DNA of 64,000 bases from Phocaeicola vulgatus ATCC 8482 (lineage in GTDB: Bacteria > Bacteroidota > Bacteroidia > Bacteroidales > Bacteroidaceae): assembly GCF_000012825.1 (NCBI RefSeq), contig NC_009614.1, positions 1,116,001 through 1,180,000 of the forward strand, read 5' to 3'. The notes beneath the pieces were generated by a model that worked only from the letters and a program-made list of their open reading frames with translations, searched no databases and was not told where the DNA came from. Positions 44,687 through 53,695 of the stretch are shown piece by piece. The position numbers were made by a program, and so were the translations under genes. Numbering within the stretch: position 1 is the first letter of the stretch; each line of letters starts with the position of its first letter.

Positions 44687-45679
44687 TCACAATCGTAAAA
44701 TTCCCTCTATTTCGGTCAATTCTGCATCAGTAAAGGCCAAATTATCCAACGCATGAAGATTATCTGCCAGCTGTTTTACAGAACTTGCCCCCACAATAAC
44801 AGAGGTCATCCGTTCGTCTTTCAACACCCATGCCAATGCCATCTCAGCCAAAGTCTGCCCACGGCGTACAGCCACCTCATTCAGCCGACGTGCTTTTTCC
44901 ACTTTATCTTCTGTCACTTGGTCTACTTTCAAAAACCCAGTAGCACGAGCCGCACGAGAGTGCTCCGGAATACCATGCAAATATTTATTGGTCAGCAATC
45001 CTTGTGCCAAAGGCGAAAATGCAATAAAGCCGGAGCCTTGTTCAGCGGCCAACGGCAATACCTCCTCCTCCACAGCACGATCAAACATACTATAACGATA
45101 TTGGCTGATCAAACACGGCACACCGGCACTTCTCAATATTTCATAAGCCACCTTTGCCTGCATAGGCGGATACTTTGAAATACCCACATACAATGCTTTT
45201 CCTTGCTTCACTATATCAATCAACGCTTGCATCGTTTCCTCAACCGGGGTCACGCCATCATAACGGTGACTATAGAATATATCAAAGTAATCCAAACCGG
45301 TACGACACAGGCTTTGGTCGATACTGGCCATTAAATTCTTACGCGAACTGTTTCCCCCATAAGGTCCATTCCACATTTCGTGTCCTGCTTTTGAGGAAAT
45401 AATCAATTCATCACGGTAACCTTGGAAATTCTCCTTCAGAATTTTACCGAAATTAATCTCAGCACTTCCCGGACCAGGGCCATAATTATTAGCTAAGTCA
45501 AAATGTGTAACCCCGCTATCAAAAGCATATTTAATCATATCGGTTGCTACACCAAAATCGTCCACACTACCAAAGTTATGCCACAAACCTAAAGAGATAC
45601 GAGGTAAAAGCAAGCCGCTATTTCCGCAGTATTTGTACTGCATTTTGCTATAACGGTCTGCCGAAGGTTGATATTTCAT
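44687..45679 (-). CDS. Aldo/keto reductase
   Basis: A 330-residue TIM-barrel oxidoreductase of the YghZ/voltage-channel-beta-subunit-like group. Catalytic residues fit the family pattern: Asp in THFDLANNYGPGPGSAEINF, Tyr in the same segment, Lys in LIISSKAGHEMWNG and His in YSHRYDGVTPVEETM. It probably uses NADPH to reduce small aldehydes; L-glyceraldehyde 3-phosphate or methylglyoxal are common substrates of this group, but the true one is unknown. It lies 24 bp downstream of argH on the same strand. Confidence 0.87.
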   Translation of the reverse strand: MKYQPSADRYSKMQYKYCGNSGLLLPRISLGLWHNFGSVDDFGVATDMIKYAFDSGVTHFDLANNYGPGPGSAEINFGKILKENFQGYRDELIISSKAGHEMWNGPYGGNSSRKNLMASIDQSLCRTGLDYFDIFYSHRYDGVTPVEETMQALIDIVKQGKALYVGISKYPPMQAKVAYEILRSAGVPCLISQYRYSMFDRAVEEEVLPLAAEQGSGFIAFSPLAQGLLTNKYLHGIPEHSRAARATGFLKVDQVTEDKVEKARRLNEVAVRRGQTLAEMALAWVLKDERMTSVIVGASSVKQLADNLHALDNLAFTDAELTEIEGILRL

Positions 45680-45702
45680 GCTATTACGTTTTACAATTAT
45701 TT

Positions 45703-47043
45703 CTATCTACCTAAAAGGCTTCGTTCAGCCTGTTCCATGACTGAGAAATTAAATCCGTCCACTACTTGCCGCATCAAGCTTTCGATCCTGTCATTACACA
45801 AATTACCGATACTACCCTCATGAGTATGATGCACCTTCTTGTCATGGGTGAACTTGCCGGCTTCTATGTCCAAGCCAACCTTTTTATAAGCATCACGGAA
45901 CGGCATACCTTCAGACGCCAAACGGTTGACCTCTTCCACACTAAAGATATAAAGGTAACGGTTATCATCCAGAATATGTTCGTTGATTTTAATTTTGTCC
46001 ATAATATAGGCAGCCATTTGCAGACATTCCTTCAACTCCCGGAACGCAGGCAAGAAAACTTCTTTTATAATCTGCAAATCACGAAAATACCCCGAAGGCA
46101 AATTATTCATTATCATCATAATCTGCTGAGGAAGAGCCTGCAGCTTGTTGCATTTTGCCCGTGTCAATTCAAAGACATCAGGGTTCTTTTTATGAGGCAT
46201 TATACTGGAGCCGGTAGTACATTCATCCGGAAGTTTTACAAAGCCAAAGTTTTGGCTACTGAACATACAAGCGTCAAAAGCCATTTTAGAAACTGTCCCG
46301 GCAATAGAAGCCAAAGCAAAAGCCACATTACGTTCCATCTTACCACGCCCCATCTGCGCATACACCACATTATAATCCATCGAATCAAATCCCAACAAGC
46401 GGGTGGTCATCTCACGATCGAGCGGAAAAGAAGAACCATACCCGGCAGCAGAGCCCAACGGATTGCGGTTGCACATTTTGAATGCAGCCTGCAGAAACAT
46501 CATATCGTCCACCAGACTCTCAGCATACGCGCCAAACCACAAGCCAAATGAAGAAGGCATCGCTATCTGCAAATGAGTGTAACCCGGCATTAACACATCC
46601 TTATATGTATTGCTTTGAGAAATCAGCACATGAAAAAGTTGCTCCACCTCTTCGGCCACTTCTTTTAATTCCGCACGAGTAAACAGCTTCAAATCCACCA
46701 ACACCTGGTCATTGCGTGAACGTCCACTATGAATTTTCTTTCCGACATCTCCCAACTTACGCGTCAACATCAATTCTACTTGCGAGTGTACATCCTCTAT
46801 ACCATCCTCTATTACAAACTCTCCCTTTTCGGCAGAAGCATAGATATTCTTTAATTCCGCTAATAGCATTTCCAATTCTCCGGCTGTAAGCAAACCGATA
46901 CTTTCCAACATGGTGATATGTGCCATTGAGCCCAATACATCGTGTTTAGCCAGATAAAGATCCATTTCACGGTCACGTCCTACAGTAAAACGATCTATCT
47001 CCTCATTTACCCGGACATTTTTTTCCCAAAGTTTCTGTGCCAT
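45703..47043 (-). CDS. argH: Argininosuccinate lyase
   Basis: A 446-residue protein of the fumarase/aspartase superfamily starting MAQKLWEKNVRVNEEIDRFT. It shows DVHSQVELMLTRKLG, the HSGRSRNDQVLVDLK segment and the signature GSSIMPHKKNPDVFELTRAK, whose Ser is catalytic. It splits argininosuccinate to arginine and fumarate, the last step of arginine synthesis. No other arg genes are nearby; the gene sits in a mixed housekeeping operon with pyrE and an SRPBCC protein. Confidence 0.96.
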   Translation of the reverse strand: MAQKLWEKNVRVNEEIDRFTVGRDREMDLYLAKHDVLGSMAHITMLESIGLLTAGELEMLLAELKNIYASAEKGEFVIEDGIEDVHSQVELMLTRKLGDVGKKIHSGRSRNDQVLVDLKLFTRAELKEVAEEVEQLFHVLISQSNTYKDVLMPGYTHLQIAMPSSFGLWFGAYAESLVDDMMFLQAAFKMCNRNPLGSAAGYGSSFPLDREMTTRLLGFDSMDYNVVYAQMGRGKMERNVAFALASIAGTVSKMAFDACMFSSQNFGFVKLPDECTTGSSIMPHKKNPDVFELTRAKCNKLQALPQQIMMIMNNLPSGYFRDLQIIKEVFLPAFRELKECLQMAAYIMDKIKINEHILDDNRYLYIFSVEEVNRLASEGMPFRDAYKKVGLDIEAGKFTHDKKVHHTHEGSIGNLCNDRIESLMRQVVDGFNFSVMEQAERSLLGR

Positions 47044-47057
47044 ATTTGTCTTTATTT

Positions 47058-47462
47058 TTAATAAGGAATCATCGATAACATCTCAGCCAGTTTATCCACA
47101 CCATCCTGTAAAGGTTTAGCAACCATCGCCTTCATAAACATATTCACTTCTGCACGAATAGTTACTTTCAGTTTTGCCTGCCCAGCCTCTACAGGCAAAA
47201 TCTGAATCCACAAATTCATAGGGACCGGAGATTTTTCACTTTCGAATTTAACACATTTATAAGGTTCACGTTCTATAATACGCAAAGTAATGCTTATGCC
47301 TTGTACCGTAAAACTTAAAGAGTCACTGTCGAACTCCATACCTTGTACCTTGTCGGCCAATTTATCACGTACAGATTCCAAGTTACTTAAATCCGACAAC
47401 TTATTAAACACCTGTTCCTGACTATAAGGAACATATTTCACACCACTCTCAAATTGTGCCAT
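47058..47462 (-). CDS. SRPBCC (START-like) domain protein
   Basis: A 134-residue protein starting MAQFESGVKYVPYSQEQVFN. It has the alternating beta strands and long C-terminal helix of the polyketide cyclase/START-like fold (ITLRIIEREPYKCVKFES, LQDGVDKLAEMLSMI). Such proteins bind hydrophobic ligands, and no specific role can be named. It is 15 bp before argH and about 100 bp after pyrE on the same strand. Confidence 0.75.
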   Translation of the reverse strand: MAQFESGVKYVPYSQEQVFNKLSDLSNLESVRDKLADKVQGMEFDSDSLSFTVQGISITLRIIEREPYKCVKFESEKSPVPMNLWIQILPVEAGQAKLKVTIRAEVNMFMKAMVAKPLQDGVDKLAEMLSMIPY

Positions 47463-47559
47463 AATACCTGCTCTCTAAAAACACGAAAAGAACAATCCGG
47501 AAATCCATAAAAATTCCCGAACGGTTCTCTTCATATTATATTTGTTTTAAAACTATAAC

Positions 47560-48198
47560 TTATTTGCCTGCCTCCCAATGAGCCGGATCCTTTCTCCAAT
47601 TATCCAAAACCGGAACATCCTCTTCATTAATATATCCGGTCTTCAAGGCTGAATCCAATACAGCTTCATAATTAGTCAGAGTAACCAAGTTCACTTTTGC
47701 TTCCTTAAACGCTTCAATTGCCACTGGGAAACCATAAGTAAATGCAGCGACCATACCAATCACTTCACATCCGTCACGACGGATAGCTTCAACAGCTTTC
47801 AAACTGCTGCCGCCAGTTGAAATCAAGTCCTCAATAACTACGACTTTCATACCAGGACGAAGTTCACCTTCAATCAGGTTTTCCAAGCCATGGTCTTTTG
47901 GAGTAGAACGAACATACACAAACGGCAGATTCAACTCTTCAGCCACCAAAGCTCCTTGAGGGATAGCCCCTGTCGCCACACCGGCAATAGCATCTACCTG
48001 ACCGAACTTCTCCAGGACAATACGGCTAATCTCAAGTTTCACAAAATTACGAAGAGAAGGATACGAAAGAGTTTTGCGGTTATCACAATAAAAAGGCGAC
48101 TTCCAACCGGACGCCCAAGTAAAAGGATTAGCCGGCTGCAACTTGATAGCCTTAATCTTCAGTAATTTCTCTGCGAATAATTTTTCTAAAGTCTTCAT
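47560..48198 (-). CDS. pyrE: Orotate phosphoribosyltransferase
   Basis: A 212-residue protein with the type I PRTase binding loop VVVIEDLISTGGSSLKAVEA and the flexible-loop Lys region FVYVRSTPKDHGLENLIEG. It makes orotidine 5'-phosphate from orotate and PRPP in pyrimidine synthesis. Length is standard. It follows the ComF-like gene by 99 bp, without an obvious terminator between them. Confidence 0.96.
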   Translation of the reverse strand: MKTLEKLFAEKLLKIKAIKLQPANPFTWASGWKSPFYCDNRKTLSYPSLRNFVKLEISRIVLEKFGQVDAIAGVATGAIPQGALVAEELNLPFVYVRSTPKDHGLENLIEGELRPGMKVVVIEDLISTGGSSLKAVEAIRRDGCEVIGMVAAFTYGFPVAIEAFKEAKVNLVTLTNYEAVLDSALKTGYINEEDVPVLDNWRKDPAHWEAGK

Positions 48199-48297
48199 AA
48201 CTCAACTATATCTGATAAATATTGTGCAAAAATATAGAAATACATCGAGATAATGAAAAATCGGACAAGGTATTTTTCTAAAAAATAGTTGTTGTTA

Positions 48298-48993
48298 TCA
48301 GGATTCCCCTGCCAATGCCAAAGTAAGCACACTGATACGTAATCCGGGTATGCCACGAAAGGCATCAGCGCAAGAAACAACCGTAGCCCCTGTTGTCAGC
48401 ACATCATCCACCAACAAAAGATGCTTTCCTTCCAAGCTATCAGGGAAAATACAGGCAAACAAATTTCGCACGTTTTCCCATCTTGCATATTGTCCTTTAT
48501 GCGTCTGTGTGTCAGTATACCTGCTTCTTATCACAACTTTAGTATCCATAGGAATACCTGTCACCACCGAAACTCCTCTTGCCAGGCATTCGCTTTGGTT
48601 ATACCCCCTTAAACGTTTTTTACGTTGATGCAACGGAACAGGAACAATCAAATCTATCCCATCAAAAAAATGAGAACACATAAGTTCAGATGCCATCATC
48701 CGCCCCATCACTTCACCCACTTCTTGATTACCATGATATTTCAGTTCGTACAACAACTGTCGGACATTTCCTCCCTTTGCATAATAAAGAAAAGAGGTGG
48801 CATGCTCCACCGGTATTTTTCCCCAGAAATTACATTCTACAATATTATCTTTCCGTAAATGAAATTGAGTACGCGGAAGCCCCGACAAGCATCTCAAGCA
48901 AAGCACTCTCTCCCCTGATATAAGCTGCCGCCCACAAAGCAGACAACTATGAGGGAAAAATAAATTCCAAAGATCAGTCCAGATAGACATCAT
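48298..48993 (-). CDS. comF: ComF-family phosphoribosyltransferase-like protein
   Basis: A 231-residue protein. The N-terminal zinc-finger-like cysteines CLLCGRQ and CLRCLSG are followed by the double-zinc-ribbon/PRTase organization, with IVPVPLHQRKKRLRGYNQSE and the PRPP loop LLLVDDVLTTGATVVSCADA. ComF-type proteins take part in DNA uptake or processing in competent bacteria, but in Bacteroides the function is undefined. Its start overlaps the end of recX by 20 bp, implying translational coupling. Confidence 0.88.
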   Translation of the reverse strand: MMSIWTDLWNLFFPHSCLLCGRQLISGERVLCLRCLSGLPRTQFHLRKDNIVECNFWGKIPVEHATSFLYYAKGGNVRQLLYELKYHGNQEVGEVMGRMMASELMCSHFFDGIDLIVPVPLHQRKKRLRGYNQSECLARGVSVVTGIPMDTKVVIRSRYTDTQTHKGQYARWENVRNLFACIFPDSLEGKHLLLVDDVLTTGATVVSCADAFRGIPGLRISVLTLALAGES

Positions 48994-49459
48994 CTTCTCC
49001 GGTTTGTTTCACACAACGGCAAACAGCCTCCATTTCAAATCCTCTACCAACTGCAAAACGAATCAATTTCCCATTCCGTTCGTATTCCGTACATGCTTTC
49101 ACACTTCTTCTTTTCTGCTCGATCAAACCAGATAGTATCTCCATATATTCCCGCTCATCTACCTCCTCCAATCCTTTGGCTATAACATCCGCAGGGATTT
49201 TCTTCATGCGCAAAGCCTGGCAGATTTTCACTCTGCCCCATTGGTTAAAGCGATATTTATCGCGAACAAAAGCCGAGCAAAAACGCTTCTGGTCAATGTA
49301 TCTCTCATCCTGCAAATGCCGAACGATTTTCTCCATCATTTCCGGAGTGGCTCCCCATTGTGATAATTTAGCCTCTACATCTGCTACACAACGCTCCATT
49401 AAAGAGCAATAAGCTTCTGCCTTATACCTCAAATCATTCTCACTTAATTCTCCCTTCAT
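48974..49459 (-). CDS. recX: Regulatory protein RecX
   Basis: A 161-residue helical protein starting MKGELSENDLRYKAEAYCSL. The RecX three-helix repeats are visible (LQDERYIDQKRFCSAFVRDK, WGRVKICQALRMKKIPADVI). RecX modulates RecA filaments. Here it is not next to recA but lies between prmC (1 bp upstream) and the ComF-like gene, a compact operon in which stop and start codons touch or overlap. Confidence 0.88.
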   Translation of the reverse strand: MKGELSENDLRYKAEAYCSLMERCVADVEAKLSQWGATPEMMEKIVRHLQDERYIDQKRFCSAFVRDKYRFNQWGRVKICQALRMKKIPADVIAKGLEEVDEREYMEILSGLIEQKRRSVKACTEYERNGKLIRFAVGRGFEMEAVCRCVKQTGEDDVYLD

Positions 49460-49460
49460 C

Positions 49461-50297
49461 TTATTTCTCCGCTTTTATCATTCTATCATTTTGAAAGAGA
49501 TCTTTTCTCAATTTTATATTTTTGTATTCCAAACCAGCCAACATATCCACCGTTTCCCGACCGTATTCCTGATTAATTTCAAAATAAAGCCTTCCACCAG
49601 ACACTAGCATATCCCTACCCAATTCTGCTATTTTCCGATAAAACAGCAACGGACTATCATCCGGCACAAACAAAGCCAATTCCGGCTCCCATTCCAAGAC
49701 ATTAGCACTCATATCCGCCCTCTCCTTTTCTGTAATATAAGGTGGATTGCTGACAATGACATCAAACCGCTCACCTGCAGGAGAAGCAAGCAGCACATCC
49801 CTTTGCTCAAGAATTACACGAACGCCGTTCCGCCTGCAATTACGTTCCGCAACTTGCAACGCCTTTTCTGAAACATCCCATGAAACGACCTCCGCCTCTT
49901 CCAAATTCTTAGCCAAAGAGACAGCGATGCAGCCGCTCCCCGTACCAATATCCAATATTCTAACCCGACCATACTTATGCTCCCGTATAATCCAGTCTAC
50001 CAACTCCCCTGTTTCCGGACGTGGAATCAATACATGTTTATTCACTTCAAAAGTAAGGCCATAAAATTCTTCCGTACCTATTATGTATTGAATAGGTTCC
50101 AGTTTTTGCAGACGAACCAGAATATCATCCAGCTGTTTCCGCTCATTCACCGAAAAAGTAGTATCTTTGCCTGCATACAATTCAACAACAGACATGCCGA
50201 AGACTTGTGTAAGCAGCAATTTAGCCATAGGCACAAGTTCTGAATCAGGGTAATATCCCTGCAAGGTTTGTTTTATGTAAGATACAACAGGATTCAT
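49461..50297 (-). CDS. prmC: Peptide chain release factor glutamine methyltransferase
   Basis: A 278-residue protein. An N-terminal helical domain (1-85) precedes a Rossmann methyltransferase with RILDIGTGSGCIAVSLA (SAM loop, about 113-129) and the catalytic NPPY motif at 184-187. It methylates Gln in the GGQ motif of release factors RF1 and RF2. It is the first gene of the prmC-recX-comF unit. A TACTTTTG box at 50314-50321 on the minus strand is its likely -7 element, opposite the divergent ribD. Confidence 0.93.
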   Translation of the reverse strand: MNPVVSYIKQTLQGYYPDSELVPMAKLLLTQVFGMSVVELYAGKDTTFSVNERKQLDDILVRLQKLEPIQYIIGTEEFYGLTFEVNKHVLIPRPETGELVDWIIREHKYGRVRILDIGTGSGCIAVSLAKNLEEAEVVSWDVSEKALQVAERNCRRNGVRVILEQRDVLLASPAGERFDVIVSNPPYITEKERADMSANVLEWEPELALFVPDDSPLLFYRKIAELGRDMLVSGGRLYFEINQEYGRETVDMLAGLEYKNIKLRKDLFQNDRMIKAEK

Positions 50298-50313
50298 AGT
50301 GTCATTTTATATG

Positions 50314-50321
50314 CAAAAGTA
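50314..50321 (-). promoter_or_regulatory. -7 box of the prmC-recX-comF unit
   Basis: TACTTTTG on the minus strand lies 16 bp before the prmC start. No TTTG is found at normal -33 spacing, so the promoter is only partly supported. Confidence 0.45.
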
Positions 50322-50341
50322 AGAATTTAAACAAGATCGTT

Positions 50342-51394
50342 ATGACAAAAGATGAAAAATATATTTCCCGTTGCCTGCAACTGGCATACAACGGACTTTG
50401 TAACACAGCCCCTAATCCGATGGTAGGTGCTGTCATTGTATATCACGACACCATTATTGGAGAAGGCTACCACATCCGTTGCGGAGAGGCACATGCCGAA
50501 GTAAACGCCATACGTTCCGTTAAAGACGAAAATCTTTTGAAGGAATCAACCATATACGTAAGTCTGGAACCATGCTCCCATTATGGAAAGACCCCTCCCT
50601 GCGCCGACCTGATTATAGAGAAGAGAATCCCCAAAGTCGTAATAGGCTGCATAGACCCGTATTCCCAAGTAGCCGGCAAAGGCATCGAGAAACTGCGCAA
50701 AGCCGGCATTGAAGTAACCGTAGGCGTCTTAGAAGAGGAATGCCGGCACCTGATAAGACGCTTCATAACATTCAACACGCTCAAACGCCCATACATAACC
50801 TTAAAGTGGGCAGAATCCGCTGATGGCTTTATCGATATAAACCGCACAGGAGGAAAGCCGATCATACTTTCCAATCCGCTGACCAGCATGCTGGTACACA
50901 AAAAACGCGCTGAACATGACGCTATATTAGTAGGACGACACACGGCATTACTTGACAATCCCTCCCTATCCACCCGGAATTGGTACGGCAAGCATCCCGT
51001 GCGTCTGGTAATAGATAAAGAATTGACATTACCCCGAGATTTGGAACTTTTCAACGGCAAAATAAAGACATTCGTGTTTACCCGGGAATCCCCCTGTCAG
51101 CCAAACGCATTAACAGAATACATATCGTTGGATTTCAACAAAGATATCCTGCCGCAAATAATGGAAGTATTATATCAGAAAAAAATACAATCACTTCTAG
51201 TAGAAGGCGGAAGTATTTTATTACAGTCTTTCATAGACTCCGGCTTATGGGATGAAGCCTTCATAGAAAAGGCTCCACTACGCTTAAACAATGGAATACA
51301 GGCACCTTCTATTCAAAAAAAACACTTTAAACTGAATAAAATATACTTTGGAAGAGAAATAATGCATGCCGTCCATTCACAAATTCAAAGATAA
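50342..51394 (+). CDS. ribD: Bifunctional riboflavin biosynthesis deaminase/reductase
   Basis: A 350-residue two-domain enzyme. The N-terminal deaminase has zinc ligands H51 (HAE, with proton-shuttle E53), C78 and C87 in the PCSHYGKTPPC signature. The C-terminal reductase domain (about 145-350) has LKWAESADGFID and LLVEGGSILLQSFIDSGLWD. It converts the GTP-derived pyrimidine to its ribityl form in two steps of riboflavin synthesis. It is divergent from prmC with a 44-bp gap; no other rib genes are adjacent. Confidence 0.94.
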   Translation: MTKDEKYISRCLQLAYNGLCNTAPNPMVGAVIVYHDTIIGEGYHIRCGEAHAEVNAIRSVKDENLLKESTIYVSLEPCSHYGKTPPCADLIIEKRIPKVVIGCIDPYSQVAGKGIEKLRKAGIEVTVGVLEEECRHLIRRFITFNTLKRPYITLKWAESADGFIDINRTGGKPIILSNPLTSMLVHKKRAEHDAILVGRHTALLDNPSLSTRNWYGKHPVRLVIDKELTLPRDLELFNGKIKTFVFTRESPCQPNALTEYISLDFNKDILPQIMEVLYQKKIQSLLVEGGSILLQSFIDSGLWDEAFIEKAPLRLNNGIQAPSIQKKHFKLNKIYFGREIMHAVHSQIQR

Positions 51395-51485
51395 AATGTG
51401 GCTGATTGACCGAGAAAAAGGGCTGGTTTATCTATAAATTAATATAAAACTTGTCCCAAAACTTCTATATAGAAAAAAATCTTCC

Positions 51486-51493
51486 TACTTTTG
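51486..51493 (+). promoter_or_regulatory. -7 box upstream of the DUF6242-like gene
   Basis: TACTTTTG lies 28 bp before the ATG at 51522. The -33 region is weak. Confidence 0.45.
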
Positions 51494-51521
51494 CGACTTG
51501 TAACAATAGACTCATTTGCAA

Positions 51522-52919
51522 ATGAAAATAAAGTTTTTGACTGTCATCACAAGTCTGCTTGCTGCGGCTTTTATGATTACATCTTGCTTGGACGACAACG
51601 AAGTAGAAACAGAATATAGTTCAGAATCAAGCATTACCTCTTTTGCTATAAAAGATAAAATTGAAACTCAATATACCGAAAAGGTTAATGGCAAAGACAC
51701 AACGCTGACATTCACCGTTGATGGTACCAAATACCCTTTTGCCATCGACCAAGGCACAAGACATATCTACAACGTAGACTCCCTGCCAGTCGGTACAGAC
51801 ATCAGCAAAGTCGTAGTCAGCATAAAATCAGACGGTATTGGCATTTTTATTGTCGCTGAGGACAAAGATTCGTTGTGGAATGATACCGACTCCTTGAATT
51901 TCGAAAAGCCTGTCCAATTTAAAGTTATGGCGATGAGCGGAGTCTATGGACCTATTTATAAAGCCGAGATTAATGTACATAAACAAGTTCCCGACTCATT
52001 GCAGTGGAGCCATAGAGGAAGTAGTTTCGACAACACTATCCAAGCACAGAAAGCAGTCACATTAGGGGATTATATTTATGTTTTCGCACAGCAAGACAAT
52101 GGCGCCGCTGTTACAAGCACCCACATCAATGACGGAAAAACCTGGACGCCCTTACAGGCTTTACCTGAAAATATGCAAAATGCGGACTATTCTTCTGTCA
52201 TGGCATGGGGAAACCAATTATACATACTTGCCGACAATGACCTGTACTGCTCCTCTGACGGAAAAAGCTGGAGCAAGATGGGCACTAACACCAAATTCGA
52301 GAAGCTGATTGCCGGTGTTCATTCAGAACATAACTGCAAATTGTACGCCATAGACACCAACAATCATTTTATGGAAAGCACGGATGCTCTGGTTTGGGAT
52401 ACTAATGGCGAGGTTCCGGCCAATTTCCCGAAAAATCAGTTATCATACACAGCTTACCCGTTGGTAACCAATAAATTCATAGACCGTATGGTACTAATGG
52501 GAGAAAATCCCATTGCGACCGACACGACCTCTACTGTATGGACCAGACTGACTACAGAAGACAGTTGGGCAGATTATCCTACAGCCGCATACGATAGTTT
52601 TTATTGTCCCAAGCTGGCTAATATAGCCATGATTCATTACAACGACCAATTATACGCTTTCGGTGGTCCGGGTAAAAGTTTCGGTAAGGACATTCCCGCT
52701 TTCAGCCGATTCTACGGATCAACGGATCAAGGCGTTACATGGAAACCTGTTTCAAGATATGTATTCTTCCCTACAGAATTCACTGATCTATACAACCAGG
52801 CAGACGGCAACTATTCTTATGTTGTAGACAAGAATAACTTCTTGTGGATTATATGGAGCCGAAGCGGAGAAGTATGGAGAGGACGAATCAATAAGTTGGG
52901 ATTCGATTCCAAGGAATAA
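51522..52919 (+). CDS. DUF6242-like lipoprotein with propeller-type repeats
   Basis: A 465-residue protein. The lipoprotein signal ends at C22 followed by LDDNEVETE, so surface exposure is likely. An N-terminal Ig-like region (about 40-140, ITSFAIKDKIETQY) precedes a region of about 300 residues with sialidase/kelch-like blades (SDGKSWSKMGTN, YGSTDQGVTWKPVSRYVFFP). This matches what I know of the DUF6242 family of Bacteroidetes; its function is unknown. It lies just upstream of uppS and bamA, but its own promoter suggests a separate unit or the head of the envelope operon. An upstream TTG at 51516 is not favoured. Confidence 0.72.
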   Translation: MKIKFLTVITSLLAAAFMITSCLDDNEVETEYSSESSITSFAIKDKIETQYTEKVNGKDTTLTFTVDGTKYPFAIDQGTRHIYNVDSLPVGTDISKVVVSIKSDGIGIFIVAEDKDSLWNDTDSLNFEKPVQFKVMAMSGVYGPIYKAEINVHKQVPDSLQWSHRGSSFDNTIQAQKAVTLGDYIYVFAQQDNGAAVTSTHINDGKTWTPLQALPENMQNADYSSVMAWGNQLYILADNDLYCSSDGKSWSKMGTNTKFEKLIAGVHSEHNCKLYAIDTNNHFMESTDALVWDTNGEVPANFPKNQLSYTAYPLVTNKFIDRMVLMGENPIATDTTSTVWTRLTTEDSWADYPTAAYDSFYCPKLANIAMIHYNDQLYAFGGPGKSFGKDIPAFSRFYGSTDQGVTWKPVSRYVFFPTEFTDLYNQADGNYSYVVDKNNFLWIIWSRSGEVWRGRINKLGFDSKE

Positions 52920-52952
52920 AGTCAAAGAGAGTCATATAAAATAGATTGCGAC

Positions 52953-53684
52953 ATGCCATATAGAGAGCAAATAGACAAAAGCCGTATACCTGCCCATGTA
53001 GCCATTATAATGGATGGAAATGGAAGATGGGCTAAACAACGTGGACAGGCGCGCAGCTTCGGACATCAAGCCGGTGCAGAAACTGTACACATCATAGCAG
53101 AAGAAGCGGCTAGACTGGGAGTCAAATACTTGACACTATATACTTTCTCTACCGAAAACTGGAATCGTCCGGTAGATGAAGTCGCTGCTCTGATGAGTCT
53201 TCTGATGGACTCCATTGAAGAAGAAACTTTCATGAAAAACAACATCAGTTTTCGCATTATCGGTGATACGGCAAAGTTACCGGTAGAAGTTCTGGAACGA
53301 TTGAACCAATGCATTGAACGCACCTCAATCAATACCGGTATGTGTCTGACACTTGCTTTAAGCTACTCTTCCAAATGGGAAATAACAGAAGCGGTAAGAC
53401 AAATAGCGGCCAAGATTCAAAACGACAAACTAGCCATTGAGGACATCGATGACAATTTGATAAGTGCACATTTAAGTACAAACTATATGCCCGACCCGGA
53501 TTTGCTTATACGTACCGGAGGAGAAATCCGCCTTAGCAACTATCTGCTTTGGCAATGTGCTTATTCCGAACTATATTTTTGTGAAACGTTCTGGCCGGAC
53601 TTCCGCGAAGAAGAATTTTGCAAAGCCATTTATGATTATCAGAAAAGAGAACGCCGTTTCGGCAAAACCAGTGAACAAATATAA
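52953..53684 (+). CDS. uppS: Isoprenyl transferase (undecaprenyl diphosphate synthase)
   Basis: A 243-residue protein with the cis-prenyltransferase signature [20 protein letters not shown] (catalytic D21) and the C-terminal [20 protein letters not shown]. It makes the C55 lipid carrier for peptidoglycan and O-antigen synthesis. It is 11 bp before bamA, the order uppS-bamA-ompH-ompH being typical of Bacteroidetes. Confidence 0.96.
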   Translation: MPYREQIDKSRIPAHVAIIMDGNGRWAKQRGQARSFGHQAGAETVHIIAEEAARLGVKYLTLYTFSTENWNRPVDEVAALMSLLMDSIEEETFMKNNISFRIIGDTAKLPVEVLERLNQCIERTSINTGMCLTLALSYSSKWEITEAVRQIAAKIQNDKLAIEDIDDNLISAHLSTNYMPDPDLLIRTGGEIRLSNYLLWQCAYSELYFCETFWPDFREEEFCKAIYDYQKRERRFGKTSEQI

Positions 53685-53695
53685 AGTTAGATAAA

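Noticed and set aside
45766..46551. A 261-codon plus-strand frame opposite argH
   Set aside because: It is covered by the intact argininosuccinate lyase gene and shows no motif or sensible start context.
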